This document shows positions 11,900 through 24,869 of a stretch of 64,000 nucleotides of DNA, in pieces (position 1 is the stretch's first letter; each line of letters starts with the position of its first letter). Both the position numbers and the translations under genes were made by a program. This DNA is from Petrolisthes cinctipes. Its lineage: Eukaryota > Arthropoda > Malacostraca > Decapoda > Porcellanidae. The notes beneath the pieces were generated by a model. The model had not been told where the DNA came from. It ran no database searches and was given only the letters and a program-made list of their open reading frames with translations. The stretch lies in assembly GCA_033782935.1 (NCBI GenBank), contig JAWQEG010002506.1:1-64000 (forward strand), given 5' to 3'.

Positions 11900-12110
11900 A
11901 AGGAAATGGCCTCGACGAATGATCCAACACTGTAGTTGTTGTTGGTCTGTGTCACGCTGGTTGGTCAGATTCACTCCAATGTCTCTCTTTCATTCGCCTC
12001 ATACAGTACATGATTCGACACTGTAGTTGTTGTTGGTCTGTGTCACGTTGGTTGGTCATATTCACTCCAATGTCTCTTCTTTCATTCACCTGATACAGTA
12101 TATATGTTTT
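11900..12110. repeat. Tandem duplication of a ~103-bp unit
   Basis: Two units share CACTGTAGTTGTTGTTGGTC, TGTGTCACG(C/T)TGGTTGGTCA, TTCACTCCAATGTCTCT and TTCATTC(G/A)CCT. They differ at a few positions only. Confidence 0.85.
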
Positions 12111-12979
12111 GTTCTGTTCTGTGCTTGTGACTGCTGTACAGGACGGTATACTCCTGGTTGCCTGTGACCCTGACCTTACCGTTGTGGTTGTCTACTGTAC
12201 GTTTGGTGTCTGGTGGTGATCTGGCTGCTTCGTGTGTGTTGTGTGTGTGTGTGTAGGAGGAGGAATGGGGTAGGTGCTATTATATATGTAAAATTGTGAT
12301 GCTTATTGTGTCTGTATATGGTTCTGTGTGTGTGTGTAACGCCGCGGGTGAAAGAATCCCCCTACATGACCTCACACACAGACTGTCACCCTCGTCTTTT
12401 GTCTCACCCTAATTACTCAGTTTTTTCGTGGTTTTCTCTTTTAGCTTTCTCTAAGTAATCGGCGGAACTGAAAACCTCTTCTTTCTTCTTACATCTCTGT
12501 AGCTCCATTAAGTTTGACAGTAAATGGGGGGTTGGTGGGAGAGCAGGTTTGTTGACAGTATAAGATAATGTTGTTGTTGCTGTTATTGTAGGAGATATTT
12601 TTGTGGAAAATAGTTTTGTTGAATGTAAATGTTGTTGTTGTTGTTGTTGTTGTTGGAAGAGTAATTTTGCTGATAGCATAAGAGGATGTTGTTGTTGCTA
12701 TGATAGATATTTTTGTGGAGAGCAGTTTTGTTGACAGTTGTTGTTGTTGACAGTTGTTGTTGTGGTAGAGGTGTTGTGTTGACTCGTCCCAATCAGTGTT
12801 TGGTTTGTCTTCTACGGCCGGATGCCCTTCCTGACCTCAACCAACCCCACTAAATGAACGGCTAGGTTGCCTTGTATGTATAATTGTTAATGACTTTCGA
12901 GACTGAGTGAAGCATTCCGGGTTAAAACACAACAACTTAACACTCGACTGTAAGTACAAAACCCCCGTTAGTTGGTCTA

Positions 12980-12982
<3 letters not shown>
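12111..12982. repeat. GT- and GTT-rich region
   Basis: Short GT runs occur at about 12230-12340. Degenerate GTTGTTGTT units with TTTTGTGGA(A/G)A and AGTTTTGTTGA words repeat from about 12560 to 12775. No gene is recognised. Confidence 0.75.

Positions 12983-13039
<57 letters not shown>
12983..13039. repeat. (GA)n microsatellite
   Basis: About 28 GA units. The downstream 13040-13460 has a short ATCA run (13288-13303) and no recognised gene. Confidence 0.95.
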
Positions 13040-13044
<5 letters not shown>

Positions 13045-13469
13045 AGGTGGAGAGGGCTGGCAGAGGGGGACATGGGAGTGACTGTGACTATGAATACGAC
13101 AAAGGCGGTTGTTGCTTCTCCACGCTATGACCGTGTTCTTGGTGCCTTGTTTCCCTGTCTAATAGAAGATAAATAATACAGACCTGAATCCTACAATGGT
13201 ACTCTTTCATTCACCTCTTTATGAACACGACACCTCTCTATCACCTTCTTCTGACGCTATATGACCTCGCTGTTGGGGCGCCAAATATCAATCAATCAAT
13301 CAATCTTATGAACACGAAGGAGTTATTGTAAAGGCATCCCCCTATATACCCTCTTACCCACTCCAGGTCAATTGGATATGTCTGTGTGTATATTTATCTG
13401 TCTGTCTCCTAGTGACTAGTCAAAGAAATTACTTATGTCAGTTATGTGTTACTTCATTGTTTTTTTTTT

Positions 13470-15261
<1,792 letters not shown>

Positions 15262-15396
15262 TATGAGAAATGGAGGCCTCTGATTCCTCCTGACTTTGCC
15301 ACGAAACAATCTCCTTCCATATTGGTGGGTTTTCGTGGCATTATTTGAGGGACTCATTTACCTCCAATTATCTTACTACATCACAGGGTTCCTTAT
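15262..15396 (+). repeat. HP-B hairpin element, diverged
   Basis: GGCCTCTGATTCCTCCTGAC and GCCACGAAACAAT form one arm; GTTTTCGTGGCATTATTTGA and CTCATTTACCTCCAATTA form the other. The copy is more diverged than those at 2356 and 41642. Confidence 0.6.
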
Positions 15397-15424
15397 TTTT
15401 TTTTTTTTTTTATGTTAGATATAA

Positions 15425-16135
15425 GTTGTGTGTATGTGTTTAAGAGGTTGTTTGGTGTGTATTCTGGGTATGAAAGAGGTTGGTTGTTTGGTCAATGTGT
15501 GTAAAAGGGTGGTCGGTCCCTATATGCAAGAGCCTGATTTAGATATGTATGTACAAAATAAAAGATTGGATGGTCAGAGTTTACAAGAGTTTCGGTGGTT
15601 CCGTGCGTGTAAGAGGTTGGTCTGTGTCAATGTGTGCAAGAGTTTGGCTTTTCTGTGTATGCAAGTCTTTCAAACTTCAAAATAGTCTTTATACTGCTGT
15701 TCTTTCTTTCCATTTATTTCCTACGTGTTTGTTGTCCCCTTCCTCTCTGTCACCTTCTCCCTCTTCTTACAGGGTCTTTCAAGTCTAAGGTATTCTTAAT
15801 TTTTTCCGTTTCAATTCAGTTTTGTGTATGCTGCAAGAAGTTGACTGATTGATTGGTTGGACCGTGTGCCTGCTGCAAGAAGTTGGGTGGTTGGTGTGTG
15901 TGTGCTGTAAGAAGTTGATTGATCCATGGTGTGTGTGCTTTAAGAGGTTGGTTGATTGGTTGCTCGGTGTGTGTGTGCTGTAAGAGGTTGGTTGATTGGT
16001 TGGTGTGCTGCAAGAAGGTGGTTGATTGTTTGGTCGGTGTGTGTGCTGTAAGAGGTTGGTTGATTGGTTGGTGTGCTGCAAGAAGGTGGTTGATTGGTTG
16101 GTCGGTGTGTGTGCTGTAAGAGGTTGGCTGGCTGT
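15425..16135. repeat. Degenerate AAGAGGTTGGTTG minisatellite
   Basis: Two sub-arrays (15435-15680 diverged; 15830-16132 more regular) repeat TG(T/C)AAGAGGTTGGTTGATT and GTGTGCTGCAAGAAGGTGG. A pyrimidine-rich unique segment separates them. Confidence 0.85.
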
Positions 16136-16536
16136 GTCGAGTCATGATTCTTTTGGTGGTAGAGGAGGGGTCGGTCTGCGTCACGCCCTACTAAATCATC
16201 ATCTCCTTCACCTACACGTAACACAAGCAGACACAGAGATGATAGATAGCGAGAAGGAGAGCGAACAGAAAAGAAAGAAGAAGACAAATTAAAAACGATA
16301 AGAAGGGAAAGTAACAAGAATGGAAGACTACATTAAAGGGAGAGAGCAGAAGAGAACTACGAAAACAATTTCAAAACGATATAAGAAGAGAAGAATGAAA
16401 GACTATAACAACAGAAGAAAGAATAGAGAAAGAGGAACAAACAAGCAAGCAAGCATACAAGGGAGTGAGTGATTGTATATAATGTGTGTGTGTTAGTGGT
16501 TCTTGTGTGAGTGAGGAAAGCGGCTTTGTTTATGTA

Positions 16537-16702
16537 CAGTTTCGGACACATGTAACAGGCCCAACAGAGACCAGGGCCCCCTCATCGAGTATAATAAGGG
16601 AAAGGACAGACAAGACGTGTTTGGTTTGCAGAGGAGAGTCGTTTCTTATGCTCTCTGAGGGGTCCCGTCTCAAGTGTATCCGTTTTTATATGTCCGCAAC
16701 TG
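16537..16702. mobile_element. Tc1-type MITE, 166 bp
   Basis: Ends read CAGTTTCGGACACATG on the left and, on the reverse strand, CAGTTGCGGACATATA on the right, flanked by TA on both sides. Internal segments are also imperfectly complementary, so the whole element can fold. It is related to the 2650-2899 element. Confidence 0.75.
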
Positions 16703-17515
16703 TACATCGTCATCATTGTTTTCGTCATCGTTATCACCATCATTCCTTGGGCCTCGTGTTGCCTTTCCTCTCTCCCTTTCCATCCAACTTTTCCAACCAA
16801 CCGTCATCCTCTTCACACTTTTTGGTGAGGTTTGGCAACTTATGTCACGGGAAGTAAAGGGAGGAGGAAACTGTTGCTGGCTGAGGATGTGGTAACGGAC
16901 AGTCGGCTTAAAAGTAAACAAGTTCTCTCTTTTGTTGAAATAAATAAGAAAGAAGAGGAGATACAGGGTAGTAATTAGATGTGTATAATTATAATGTGGA
17001 GTGTCATTAATTCTGCTTTATATATCGTCATAGCTACAAACCATTAGTGTTAGTCTATATATATTGCAGGTGGTGTGGCAGGGGACGTTTTATATTTTTC
17101 ACACAAGGAAGTGGTTATTTATTTAAAGGGGATATATAAGTTATTGTAGACGAATCGGAAGTTATGGTCTCCTCCATACTGTGCAGCAAGTAAGAACTGA
17201 CGTTCCATAATTCTGTCTGTCAATAATGACGTGGTGGTGGTGGTGGGGGGAGTTTTTGGATGAATCTGTAGCTTCCTATTCGTCACCGGTCTTGTGTCAA
17301 CTCAGGACACTCAGGGCTCTTTGACTTGGTTCACGTATTATAGAGTCGTTTTCTGGCATGGTATTTATTAAACCTCACAGGATTTGCATTTGTTCGTATA
17401 TTTGTAATACTAACCTCGCCAAAGTGTTTGCCAGAGGCTTTTGTAAGTGATAGGGGGATGATGATGTGGTGGTGGTGGTGTGTAGTAGAGTTGGTAGGTG
17501 GTGTAGTGGCAGTGC
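16703..17515. other. No gene recognised
   Basis: Mixed sequence with a short GTG run near 17231-17250 and a possible diverged HP-like core near 17180. Nothing else is supported. Confidence 0.6.
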
Positions 17516-17519
17516 GTGT

Positions 17520-17575
17520 AGTAGTTACATAGAAACACAGACCACAACAGACCTTACGGTCCACACGAGGTGGTG
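17520..17575. repeat. Dispersed repeat word shared with 32050
   Basis: GTTACATAGAAACACAGACC followed by ACAACAGACCTTACGGTCC recurs, shortened, at 32050-32081. It is not low-complexity, so it marks fragments of a dispersed element. The flanks (17580-17720) repeat TAGAGTTGGTAGGTGGTGTA. Confidence 0.6.
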
Positions 17576-17759
17576 GTAGATGAAGTGGTGTGTGTAGTAG
17601 AGTTGGTAGGTGGTGTATGTGTATATGGTGGTAGATGAAATGGTGTGTGTGGTAGTGGTAGGTAGCCTATTGATGATGTTGATATTGGTGTACACAGTAT
17701 ATGTGGTAGTGTTAGTGGTGGCTGGTCGTGAGCCTAATTACCGTGATCCACTTACATTG

Positions 17760-18060
17760 CGCTGGTAATGAGGACAATTATCTCCTTGTTGAGTTGGGCG
17801 GCCACCGTAATTGACTGGTTGGCTGGATTACTTCTGGCTGGCTGGTTGGCTGGGCTGAGTAGCCTACGTGGTATGGATGAATTGGTGGCTTTTGGATTCT
17901 GGCTGACTGATTAGGTTGCTTCTGTATGCTGGCTGACTGGCTGGCTGGTTTTACGACTTCTGGTTGGGTGGCTGGCAGTGACTGGACAGGTTCTGGTTGG
18001 CTGGATGGATACTGACTGGTTGGATTACTTTTGTCTGTCTGTCTGGTTGGCTGAACTGTT
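17760..18060. repeat. TGGCTGG-rich degenerate repeat
   Basis: CTGGTTGGCTGG-type words recur irregularly with no fixed period. I see no gene. Confidence 0.7.
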
Positions 18061-18119
18061 TATATTTTTTTAACCATTACAAGGTCAAGAGAAATTACTT
18101 TCTTGACCTTGAACCAGTG

Positions 18120-18660
18120 GAAAACATCATGCTTCTGTCCTTCCGTAATCCACCTTCCTTCACTCACTTCCTTCCAAATCCATATTAATTTCCTTTCATT
18201 CATTTTAATCAACTTTCGTCTTCTCTTCGTCCCTTTCTTATTCTCTCTCCACACTTTTGATTCCACTCTCCCCTTCCACTCCCTCTCCACTTCTTTCGCT
18301 TCCCATTCCTTCACTCCTGGCTGCATGACTGTAATAACCCCTTCTCCTCTCCTTCTCTTCCTTCACCTCAACTCCCTCTTTCTTTCTCTCTCCCCTTTCC
18401 TTCCCTCCTACTCCCCTCCCTTTACTTCATCCTTTCATTATCTCTCTTTCTACCCCATCCCTCCATTCTCTCCCTCTTCCCTTCCACCTCTTCCTCCTCA
18501 TCATCATCATCATCCTTCTCACCCTCCCTCCCCATTTTCTCTCCTTCATTCCCCTCCCTCTCATCTCTTCTTTCCTTCCACTTTCCCTCCCTCCACCTTC
18601 CTTCCCTTCACCGTTCCACGCCGTCCGTTCCAGTACCGCTTCTTTCACCTTAATTATGTG
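18120..18660. repeat. Polypyrimidine tract
   Basis: C/T-rich sequence with a TCA run at about 18498-18512. Part of it (about 18320-18395) is duplicated near 19030-19110: both contain ATGACT(G/C)TAA and CTTCTCTTCCTTCACCTCAA. Confidence 0.85.
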
Positions 18661-18699
18661 AAACCGTGTATGTTTTGTGTGTGTGTGTGGATCCGTCTG

Positions 18700-18708
18700 T
18701 TTTTCTTT

Positions 18709-18748
<40 letters not shown>
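18700..18748. repeat. (GT)n microsatellite
   Basis: GT units interrupted once, with a further GT block at 18677-18688. From 18790 to 19020 I see only a weak HP-like half-arm near 18945-18985. Confidence 0.9.
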
Positions 18749-18749
<1 letters not shown>

Positions 18750-19109
18750 CTCCTGTACCTTGTAGCCAGTGTGTGTTTGTATATATAGAGCGGAGAGGCT
18801 TTTGACATTTCCCAAGCCACCTTCATTTCCACCTTTATAATGTCAATGTCAGGTTAAGTTTCCCCAAGGCCGATACAGGTCTTGGATTTACCCTGCTGTT
18901 ATTAATTGAAGGACCCCGTGATGTAGTAAGAAACTCGAAGGTTAGTGAGTCCTTCAAACTTTACCACAAAACACCACCTATATTGGAGGCATATATACTA
19001 CTTTACTCCTGCCTGTATGACTGTAAGTTAATATCCTACCTCCATGACTCTAACCCCTTCTTCTCTCCTTCTCTTCCTTCACCTCAACTCCCTCTTTCTT
19101 TCTCTCTCC

Positions 19110-19330
19110 CATAAAGGTATACACAGACTCTAGAAAATAAAATATCTGGCATGAGATATTACCTCTGTTTTTTGACATCCATTTTCTATCGATTTTGGTG
19201 TGAATAAAAATAATAAAGGTTTAGAGTTGAAGGCATACACAGACTCTAGAAAATAACACGGCATGAGATATCGCCTATATTATTTAACAACCGTTCTCTA
19301 TTGGCTTTGGTATGAAGAAAAAGTAGAGAA
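19110..19330. repeat. Tandem duplication of a ~110-bp unit
   Basis: Two diverged units share ATACACAGACTCTAGAAAAT, GGCATGAGATAT(T/C)(A/G)CCT and ATTTTGGT or GCTTTGGT followed by (G/A)TGAA. The downstream 78-codon open frame (19263-19499) begins in the second unit and is not recognised. Confidence 0.75.
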
Positions 19331-19749
19331 ACTGTTCCATACAACTCTTCTCGTCAGCTGGTGTTTATTTGATACAAGACAGAGGCTGTGTGGTTGGAGT
19401 ACCGGTCTAGTTACTCAAGTGTTACAGGAAACATCACTGTGTACCATTGCTCGCTTGCTAAACATCCGTCTCTCTCTTGCCGCTCATAACTTTCAGTAAT
19501 TTATAACATATGTTGTGTAAGCTTGAAGGGCGAAAGTATGCTTGAAATTTTCGTTATCAAAACAAAATGAAACGAATCTTCATATACGAAGAAAGGTTGG
19601 TCGAGCACAGATGGACATGATGGAGAAAGAAAAGGCGCAGCTGCTACTTATAAGGAGAGGGAGATAAAAAACATGAAGTGAAAATATCCTTGATGAAGTC
19701 TTATTTCACAGCGCCGTTAGTCAACAAATTATAATCAATCGCCTACAAA

Positions 19750-20290
19750 TAGAATGTAGATGACATGTTTCCTTTCTTTGTATTCTTTATACAAATTATG
19801 CAAAGATAGTACATACAACAAGAGGCCCATAGTGGCCTTTTACGAGGTTACCTGTTTAGTTACGCTAATCTAGACTACGTGTTGAAGGAAAGGGTACACT
19901 TGGTACCCTGGTTGGAAATACAGATAGAAAATGACACCTTATTGTAAAGAACGTACAAGGAAATTTATAGGAAAGTAGGAAAGTTGTTGAAGCCTAATTC
20001 TAACATATATTTACGACTAAAAAAAAAAAAATTGAAAACAGAACAAACTAAAAACCTTTTTCTTGAAAATATTTGACGAGGCGATGTTTAAAGGTTTCTA
20101 CTGTATTCGCTGCTATACTACAGATGCCGGGAGTTACGACTCTGCTGATATTGAAAAAGTTACAATGTGTCAGTGTTGTTTGTGTACTTGTTAACACAGC
20201 ACCGGTATACTTGAGAAGCTTATAAGGTTAAGCGTTGTAGTGCCTTAAATAATTATATTCTATTGTGCTTTATGTGGGTCATTTCCTATC
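19750..20290 (-). mobile_element. 3' end relic of a CR1-like LINE
   Basis: On the minus strand, a frame ending in a stop at about 20048 carries ANTVETFKHRLVKYFQEKGF. This matches the extreme C-terminus of CR1/L2-type LINE reverse transcriptases, where a segment of the form NxWNxLP is followed by xxVxxFKxxLD. Upstream residues (about 20060-20250) match that tail only across frame breaks. The following minus-strand segment down to about 19750 includes AAAAGGCCACTATGGGCCTC and resembles a LINE 3' UTR. No RT catalytic core is present. The family call comes from the tail motif only. Confidence 0.55.
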
Positions 20291-20582
20291 ATATTCTGGA
20301 TGAAGTAACTCCACCATTACCAGATCAACAGTTTTTCCCATAGAGCCTGGATAGGTCTCACATACATGTCATAAGCAGTGGTGAAAGAGATATTGAAGCA
20401 CAAACTCTCTTGAAGGAAAAATTACTTTTCTCAGGAATAATAATTTTGAATAACATATCAAACATTCTAACTATTCAACTGTCCCAACACAAATTATTAT
20501 AATCTTTATGTGAAATCATAGACAATAAAATTATCAGACATGTTATTCAGTGCAAAAGGAAAAGACATAGGCCTATGAGGAG

Positions 20583-20585
<3 letters not shown>

Positions 20586-20655
<70 letters not shown>
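20586..20655. repeat. (CT)n microsatellite
   Basis: Seventy bases of nearly pure CT. The preceding 20291-20585 holds no recognised feature. Confidence 0.95.
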
Positions 20656-20657
<2 letters not shown>

Positions 20658-20877
20658 CGTTTCCATTCTCTGCTCCTCTCCTCGACCTTTGCTCCTTCTT
20701 CCAGTACTTACCCGATGAATAGGTTGGGTTTGGTGTAGGTAAACTCGGCCCCGGGTTTGTGTGAACGTAAACATGGATCATCGTTCTCTTTGATAGCTTT
20801 GGCTCGGGTTGTTTTGCTGGAGTGGATGCTTGCTTTGCCTTCCTCTCTCCCTTTTCTGTTCTTGATTCTCTCTCTCA

Positions 20878-20928
20878 ACCATGGAGGTATACCTCATGGA
20901 GGTACCTCCATGGTATACCTCCATGCTC
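20878..20928. repeat. Compound palindrome built from ATGGAGGTA words
   Basis: ACCATGGAGGTATACCTC is followed by ATGGAGGTACCTCCAT and GGTATACCTCCATG. The block contains nested palindromes of a single 10-bp word. The same word recurs at 19031, 23395, 24772 and 26121. Polypyrimidine sequence follows to about 21040. Confidence 0.8.
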
Positions 20929-21109
20929 TCAACCACCCTTCCTTCCCTCCCCCCATCCTTCCTTTCCTCCCTCTCTCCTTCTCTCCCTTACTCCTTCTTT
21001 CCACTCCTTTCTACTTCTCTTTCAGTCTTCTGCTTCCGAATCTCCGAACTCCTCCCATGCATCTCTTTCCTCTTATGCTTTCGAATCTCATATGATATTC
21101 TTCAGCTGT

Positions 21110-21567
21110 TTAACAACGATTACTTTTTCCAATACCATATTCAGATATTACTATGGAATACAATTATTAAATATTTCCAACCAAACAACAGTACACGTGG
21201 CATCTAAATATGAATCTGTAAACTACATAAAATATAGGAAAATGTTCTAGTCGTGAAATTTACGAGTGCGTAGCCGTAGAGTATAGGCATAACATCACGA
21301 TTCCTTTTCTTCTTTATATTAGTACTAGGTCTGTTGCTGTTTGTTGGTCCTTTGTATCCATTGTACTGATGCTTAATAATATAAGTTACTGTATATTTAT
21401 TCCCACAATAAGCAAAGTCATTCATATTACACTCGCCTACAATAATGTATACTAAATAAGGAATAGCTCTAAGTTGAATTTAGAATCAAATCCATCTAAG
21501 GAAGAACACTGTTGACTATTACATGAAAAACTTCAAGTGGTAGGGCAAGAGTCTATGAATCACTCTA
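21110..21567. other. AT-rich stretch, nothing recognised
   Basis: No frame, repeat or element that I can support. Confidence 0.6.
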
Positions 21568-21724
21568 TTGGGTAATACAACTTTGGTACATTAGAGCTTC
21601 TTGATTCTTCCAAAGTGTGCCAGAAAACAGGACCAGATCAACAAAAATATTGGTGGCCCGTTGTCTGGATTAGTTTGGAGGAATCAGTTGTTCCAAATTA
21701 ACCATGATTGTACTATCCCCTTAA
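21568..21724 (+). repeat. HP-A hairpin element, complete copy
   Basis: TTGGGTAATACAACTTTGGT and TTGATTCTTCCAAAGTGTGC form the left arm. TTAGTTTGGAGGAATCAGTT and GTACTATCCCCTTAA form the right arm. The loop is short and AT-rich. Confidence 0.75.
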
Positions 21725-21985
21725 ATGTAAAAGTATATGTGGTATTAGAGAGTGAAGTGCACGTGGTGGGTGGGTGGGTGGCATGGAGGAAAGAGATGAA
21801 GAAAAGGAGAGAAAGTCCTTAAGGAGGGAGAGAGAAGAGGAGGATGGATGGAGGGAGGGAGTGTCAGGTGAGAGATGGGTTTGAAAAGGAAGTAAATAGG
21901 AAGGGGGTAGGGGGTGCAGGGATGGATAAAGGTAGAGGAGGTATAGTATTGGAGTGGTAATTCACAATGACGTGAAGAGCAGCAT

Positions 21986-22145
21986 GCTAAGAAAAACCCA
22001 CTTTTTTTAGACAAAAAGTATTTAATATGGACGTTTCGGAGGCAACTACCTCCCTCTTCAGCAGTACTGCTGAAGAGGGAGGTAGTTGCCTCCGAAACGT
22101 CCATATTAAATACTTTTTGTCTAAAAAAAGTGGGTTTTTCTTAGC
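21986..22145. repeat. Perfect 160-bp palindrome
   Basis: Two 80-bp arms are exact reverse complements with no spacer; the centre is GCAGT|ACTGC between 22065 and 22066. Each arm reads outward as CTGAAGAGGGAGGTAGTTGC, then CTCCGAAACGTCC and an A/T-rich end. CTGAAGA...GAAAC with GGAGG/CCTCC between them resembles a hammerhead ribozyme core with one extra G. Whether this is a transposon end pair or an assembly artefact cannot be told from the sequence. Confidence 0.95.
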
Positions 22146-22406
22146 GAGGTATAGTATGATAGATGAGGAAGAGAAGCTAAGGAAAGAATGCAGGAAGGAG
22201 CGAAAAGAAGAATGAGAATAAACTGGAATAAAGAATAAATGCGGTAACTGATTGAAATAAATATTTTAAGAGTACGGTAAAGAGATAAAAGCTGGGAATG
22301 CTAGAAAGACTTAGATGAAATGACAAAAAGAATAGTTGATGGTTTTAGGAATTAAATGAGGGCCTGAAAAGTGATAGAAGGAAGGAGCTAAAGGGGTAAA
22401 TTAAAT

Positions 22407-22408
<2 letters not shown>

Positions 22409-22480
<72 letters not shown>
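22409..22480. repeat. (GA)n microsatellite
   Basis: GA units with one AA interruption, in a purine-rich neighbourhood. A G run (22621-22631) and C runs (22704-22720) follow. No gene. Confidence 0.95.
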
Positions 22481-22865
22481 GAAGTTAAGATAGGTAGAGA
22501 AAAAAAGAGAAATAAGATTGGAATGAATGGAGAGGAATGGAACAGAAAGAGAGAAAGTTTGCCAGGGAGGAAATATCAGTACTCTCTTGGGAAGGAAAGT
22601 ATGAGCGGAGGAAGGGATTAGGGGGGGGGGGAGGGGGCGGGGGTGAAGAGGGGTCGAGGGGCGTTCTTTATAGCCCATTGTGGAGTGCTGCCGCTTTCCA
22701 ACCCCCCCCCCCTCCCCCCCTTAAAACCCAACCCACAAACCAAACCACCCCAAACCCCTTTCCTTACCTCCCATCCATAAACCCAACACACCAGACTCAT
22801 TTCCTTAGTACCCATCCTTCTCCACCCTCTACTTTATTCTCCCTGCTTACGACCCGGCTTCTTAC

Positions 22866-23110
22866 CTACTCACACACACACACACACACACACAACACAC
22901 ACACATAGGCTACATATACACACAACCGCAACACACACTCACACACATACATACATAAACGCACACAAACTCACACACACATACTGTACATACACGCACA
23001 CAAACGCAACACACACACATAGGCTACATACACACACAAACGCAACATACACACACACACACTCACATATACACGCACACAAACGCAACACACACACTCA
23101 CACACTTTTT
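22866..23110. repeat. Interrupted (CA)n minisatellite
   Basis: CA tracts alternate with words such as ACATAGGCTACATA and ACGCACACAAACGCAACA, giving an irregular higher-order repeat. Confidence 0.9.
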
Positions 23111-23168
23111 ACACGCACACACTATCCCTCCTGGCTTGCTTGACCTGACGAAGGGAGAAGGATGGAAG

Positions 23169-23405
23169 CATGAAGGTAGTATAGGTGGAGTCGCCATTAG
23201 GACCTGATTTGTGAAGCCACCTATCTGTCATTTCCGGCGCCTTCAAGATGGCGAATTCCTTTGTATGTCAGGTCAGAAGTCCACTTTTACTGAAACATAT
23301 ATTGGTGTCCGCCATATTGAAGGCGCCGAAAATGACAGTTCGGCGGCTTCACTTAATTCCCCTGGATTAGTGAGCCATGGCGACTCCACCTATACTACCT
23401 CCATG
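23169..23405. mobile_element. 237-bp foldback (palindromic) element
   Basis: Outer arms are CATGAAGGTAGTATAGGTGG then AGTCGCCA, mirrored by TGGCGACTCCACCTATACTA then CCTCCATG. Inner arms TGTCATTTCCGGCGCCTTCA and TGAAGGCGCCGAAAATGACA are also inverted copies, so nearly the whole element folds. No coding capacity. It is most likely a non-autonomous hairpin transposon. Confidence 0.85.
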
Positions 23406-23857
23406 GATGGAAGAAGGTGGGTGGAGGGAGGTGGAAGGGGGGGGGGGGTAAGCAATTGAAAAAGTGTGGCTAAAAATGTCTGTCAATAAAACATCCTTAT
23501 GGAAGCAGTGGACCATTCCCTGTCTGAGGAACCATCTAGTTTTTATATTTTATTATTTACTTTGTGTATTTTTATATTTCCCGATGTGTGTACGAGCGTA
23601 GAAATGTACTTTGTAGGAGCCTGTGTGTGTGTGTGTGTTATTGTGTGTGTGTGTGTCCAGGAGCCATTGAATCTGTTAAAGGTCATTGCTTATGCATCCT
23701 TTGAGTACCATCGGTCCTCTTTATATATTCTATTTTTTTCAATCCGGGAAGCGGGAGTCATCGATTTTGCTAAAGTCCTTACTCTCTGTATGCCTGTATG
23801 GTACTCGTAGTCTGAACCGTGTTGGTTGAGTTGTACAAGCAACTTCACCATATTATG
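23406..23857. other. No gene recognised; short GT runs
   Basis: Contains GT runs at 23620-23660. A minus-strand frame over 23690-23953 is mixed in composition, but I cannot match it to a family and it runs into the MITE. Confidence 0.5.
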
Positions 23858-23859
23858 TA

Positions 23860-24068
23860 CAGCCACAATCAAATATCCACCGACACTTTCCTTCCATCGT
23901 AGTAAATATCTTGGGAATAAAAACAACACGTGTATGATTTTGCAGCACCTCATAATAATAATTGAGGGGGTTGAATTGACGTAAGGTGTTATATGATTAT
24001 ATTTTGATATGATAATGATTTATTTGCACGATGGAAGGAAAGTGTCGGTGGATATTTGATTGTGGCTG
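23860..24068. mobile_element. Tc1-type MITE with 41-bp perfect TIRs
   Basis: Left CAGCCACAATCAAATATCCA continues through CCGACACTTTCCTTCCATCGT, and the right end is its exact reverse complement. Both ends are flanked by TA (23858-23859 and 24069-24070). The interior is AT-rich and non-coding. Perfect TIRs suggest recent insertion. Confidence 0.9.
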
Positions 24069-24284
24069 TACAGTACAACAACAATAACAAAACTGCACTT
24101 ATGCATTTTATACATTACATGGATATGATGTTCTTTCTTTTCTTTCAGGTAATTAATTATTTGTTTGTTCAGTTCTATGTTGTCTGACTACGTATATGTA
24201 AGTAACAATTTAATCACATTTCCTGTTTCTTAAGTGTACCTTACCTTGAACTCTCCTATAAGCTTCTTCCTTACTTATTTTTGT

Positions 24285-24560
24285 CTTTTGTTTGCCTCCA
24301 CTTTGCCCCACTTTGAACCTTATTCCCCTTTGTTTTCACTTGTTTCACTTTCTCTTCATTTGTCTTCACTCTGTCTTCATTTTACCTCACCTTGAACCTT
24401 ATTCCCCTCTGTTTTCACTTTGTTTCACCTTCTCATCATTTTCTCTTCATTTTGTGTTCACTCTGTGTTCATTTAACCCTACCTTGAATATTATTCCTAT
24501 TTATCTTCACTTTACCCTTCCCTTCCTTTCACTTTCCCACCTCTTATTACTTCCGTACAT
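24285..24560. repeat. Pyrimidine-rich tandem repeat
   Basis: Units of about 70-80 bp share CTTGAACCTTATTCCCCT and TTCACTTTGTTTCAC(C/T)TTCT. The third unit is diverged. Pyrimidine-rich sequence continues to about 24870. Confidence 0.8.
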
Positions 24561-24869
24561 TATCTTTAACTTTCCTGTGTACCGTAAAATATGTCATTTT
24601 GGCATTTCAATTGATTCCACTTCTCTCTTCTCCCTTCCCAACACTCCCTCATTACAAGTTACTCTCGCTGCCCTTCCTCTCATTTTACCTTGTCTACTTC
24701 CTTCCTCACTTCTTAATTTAACTTCTCCCATTCTCGGATGATTCTCCCTGTACTCTTCACCATCATCTTGCCCATGGAGGTAGAATCATGATCTTTCCTC
24801 TCCCCCCACCCTTTCTCTCTCTTACTCTCACTCCCCCGTCCCCTCCCTTTTACTCCAACCTTGCCAGCT

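Noticed and set aside
19263..19499. 78-codon frame on the + strand
   Set aside because: It begins inside a tandem duplication and matches no family that I know.
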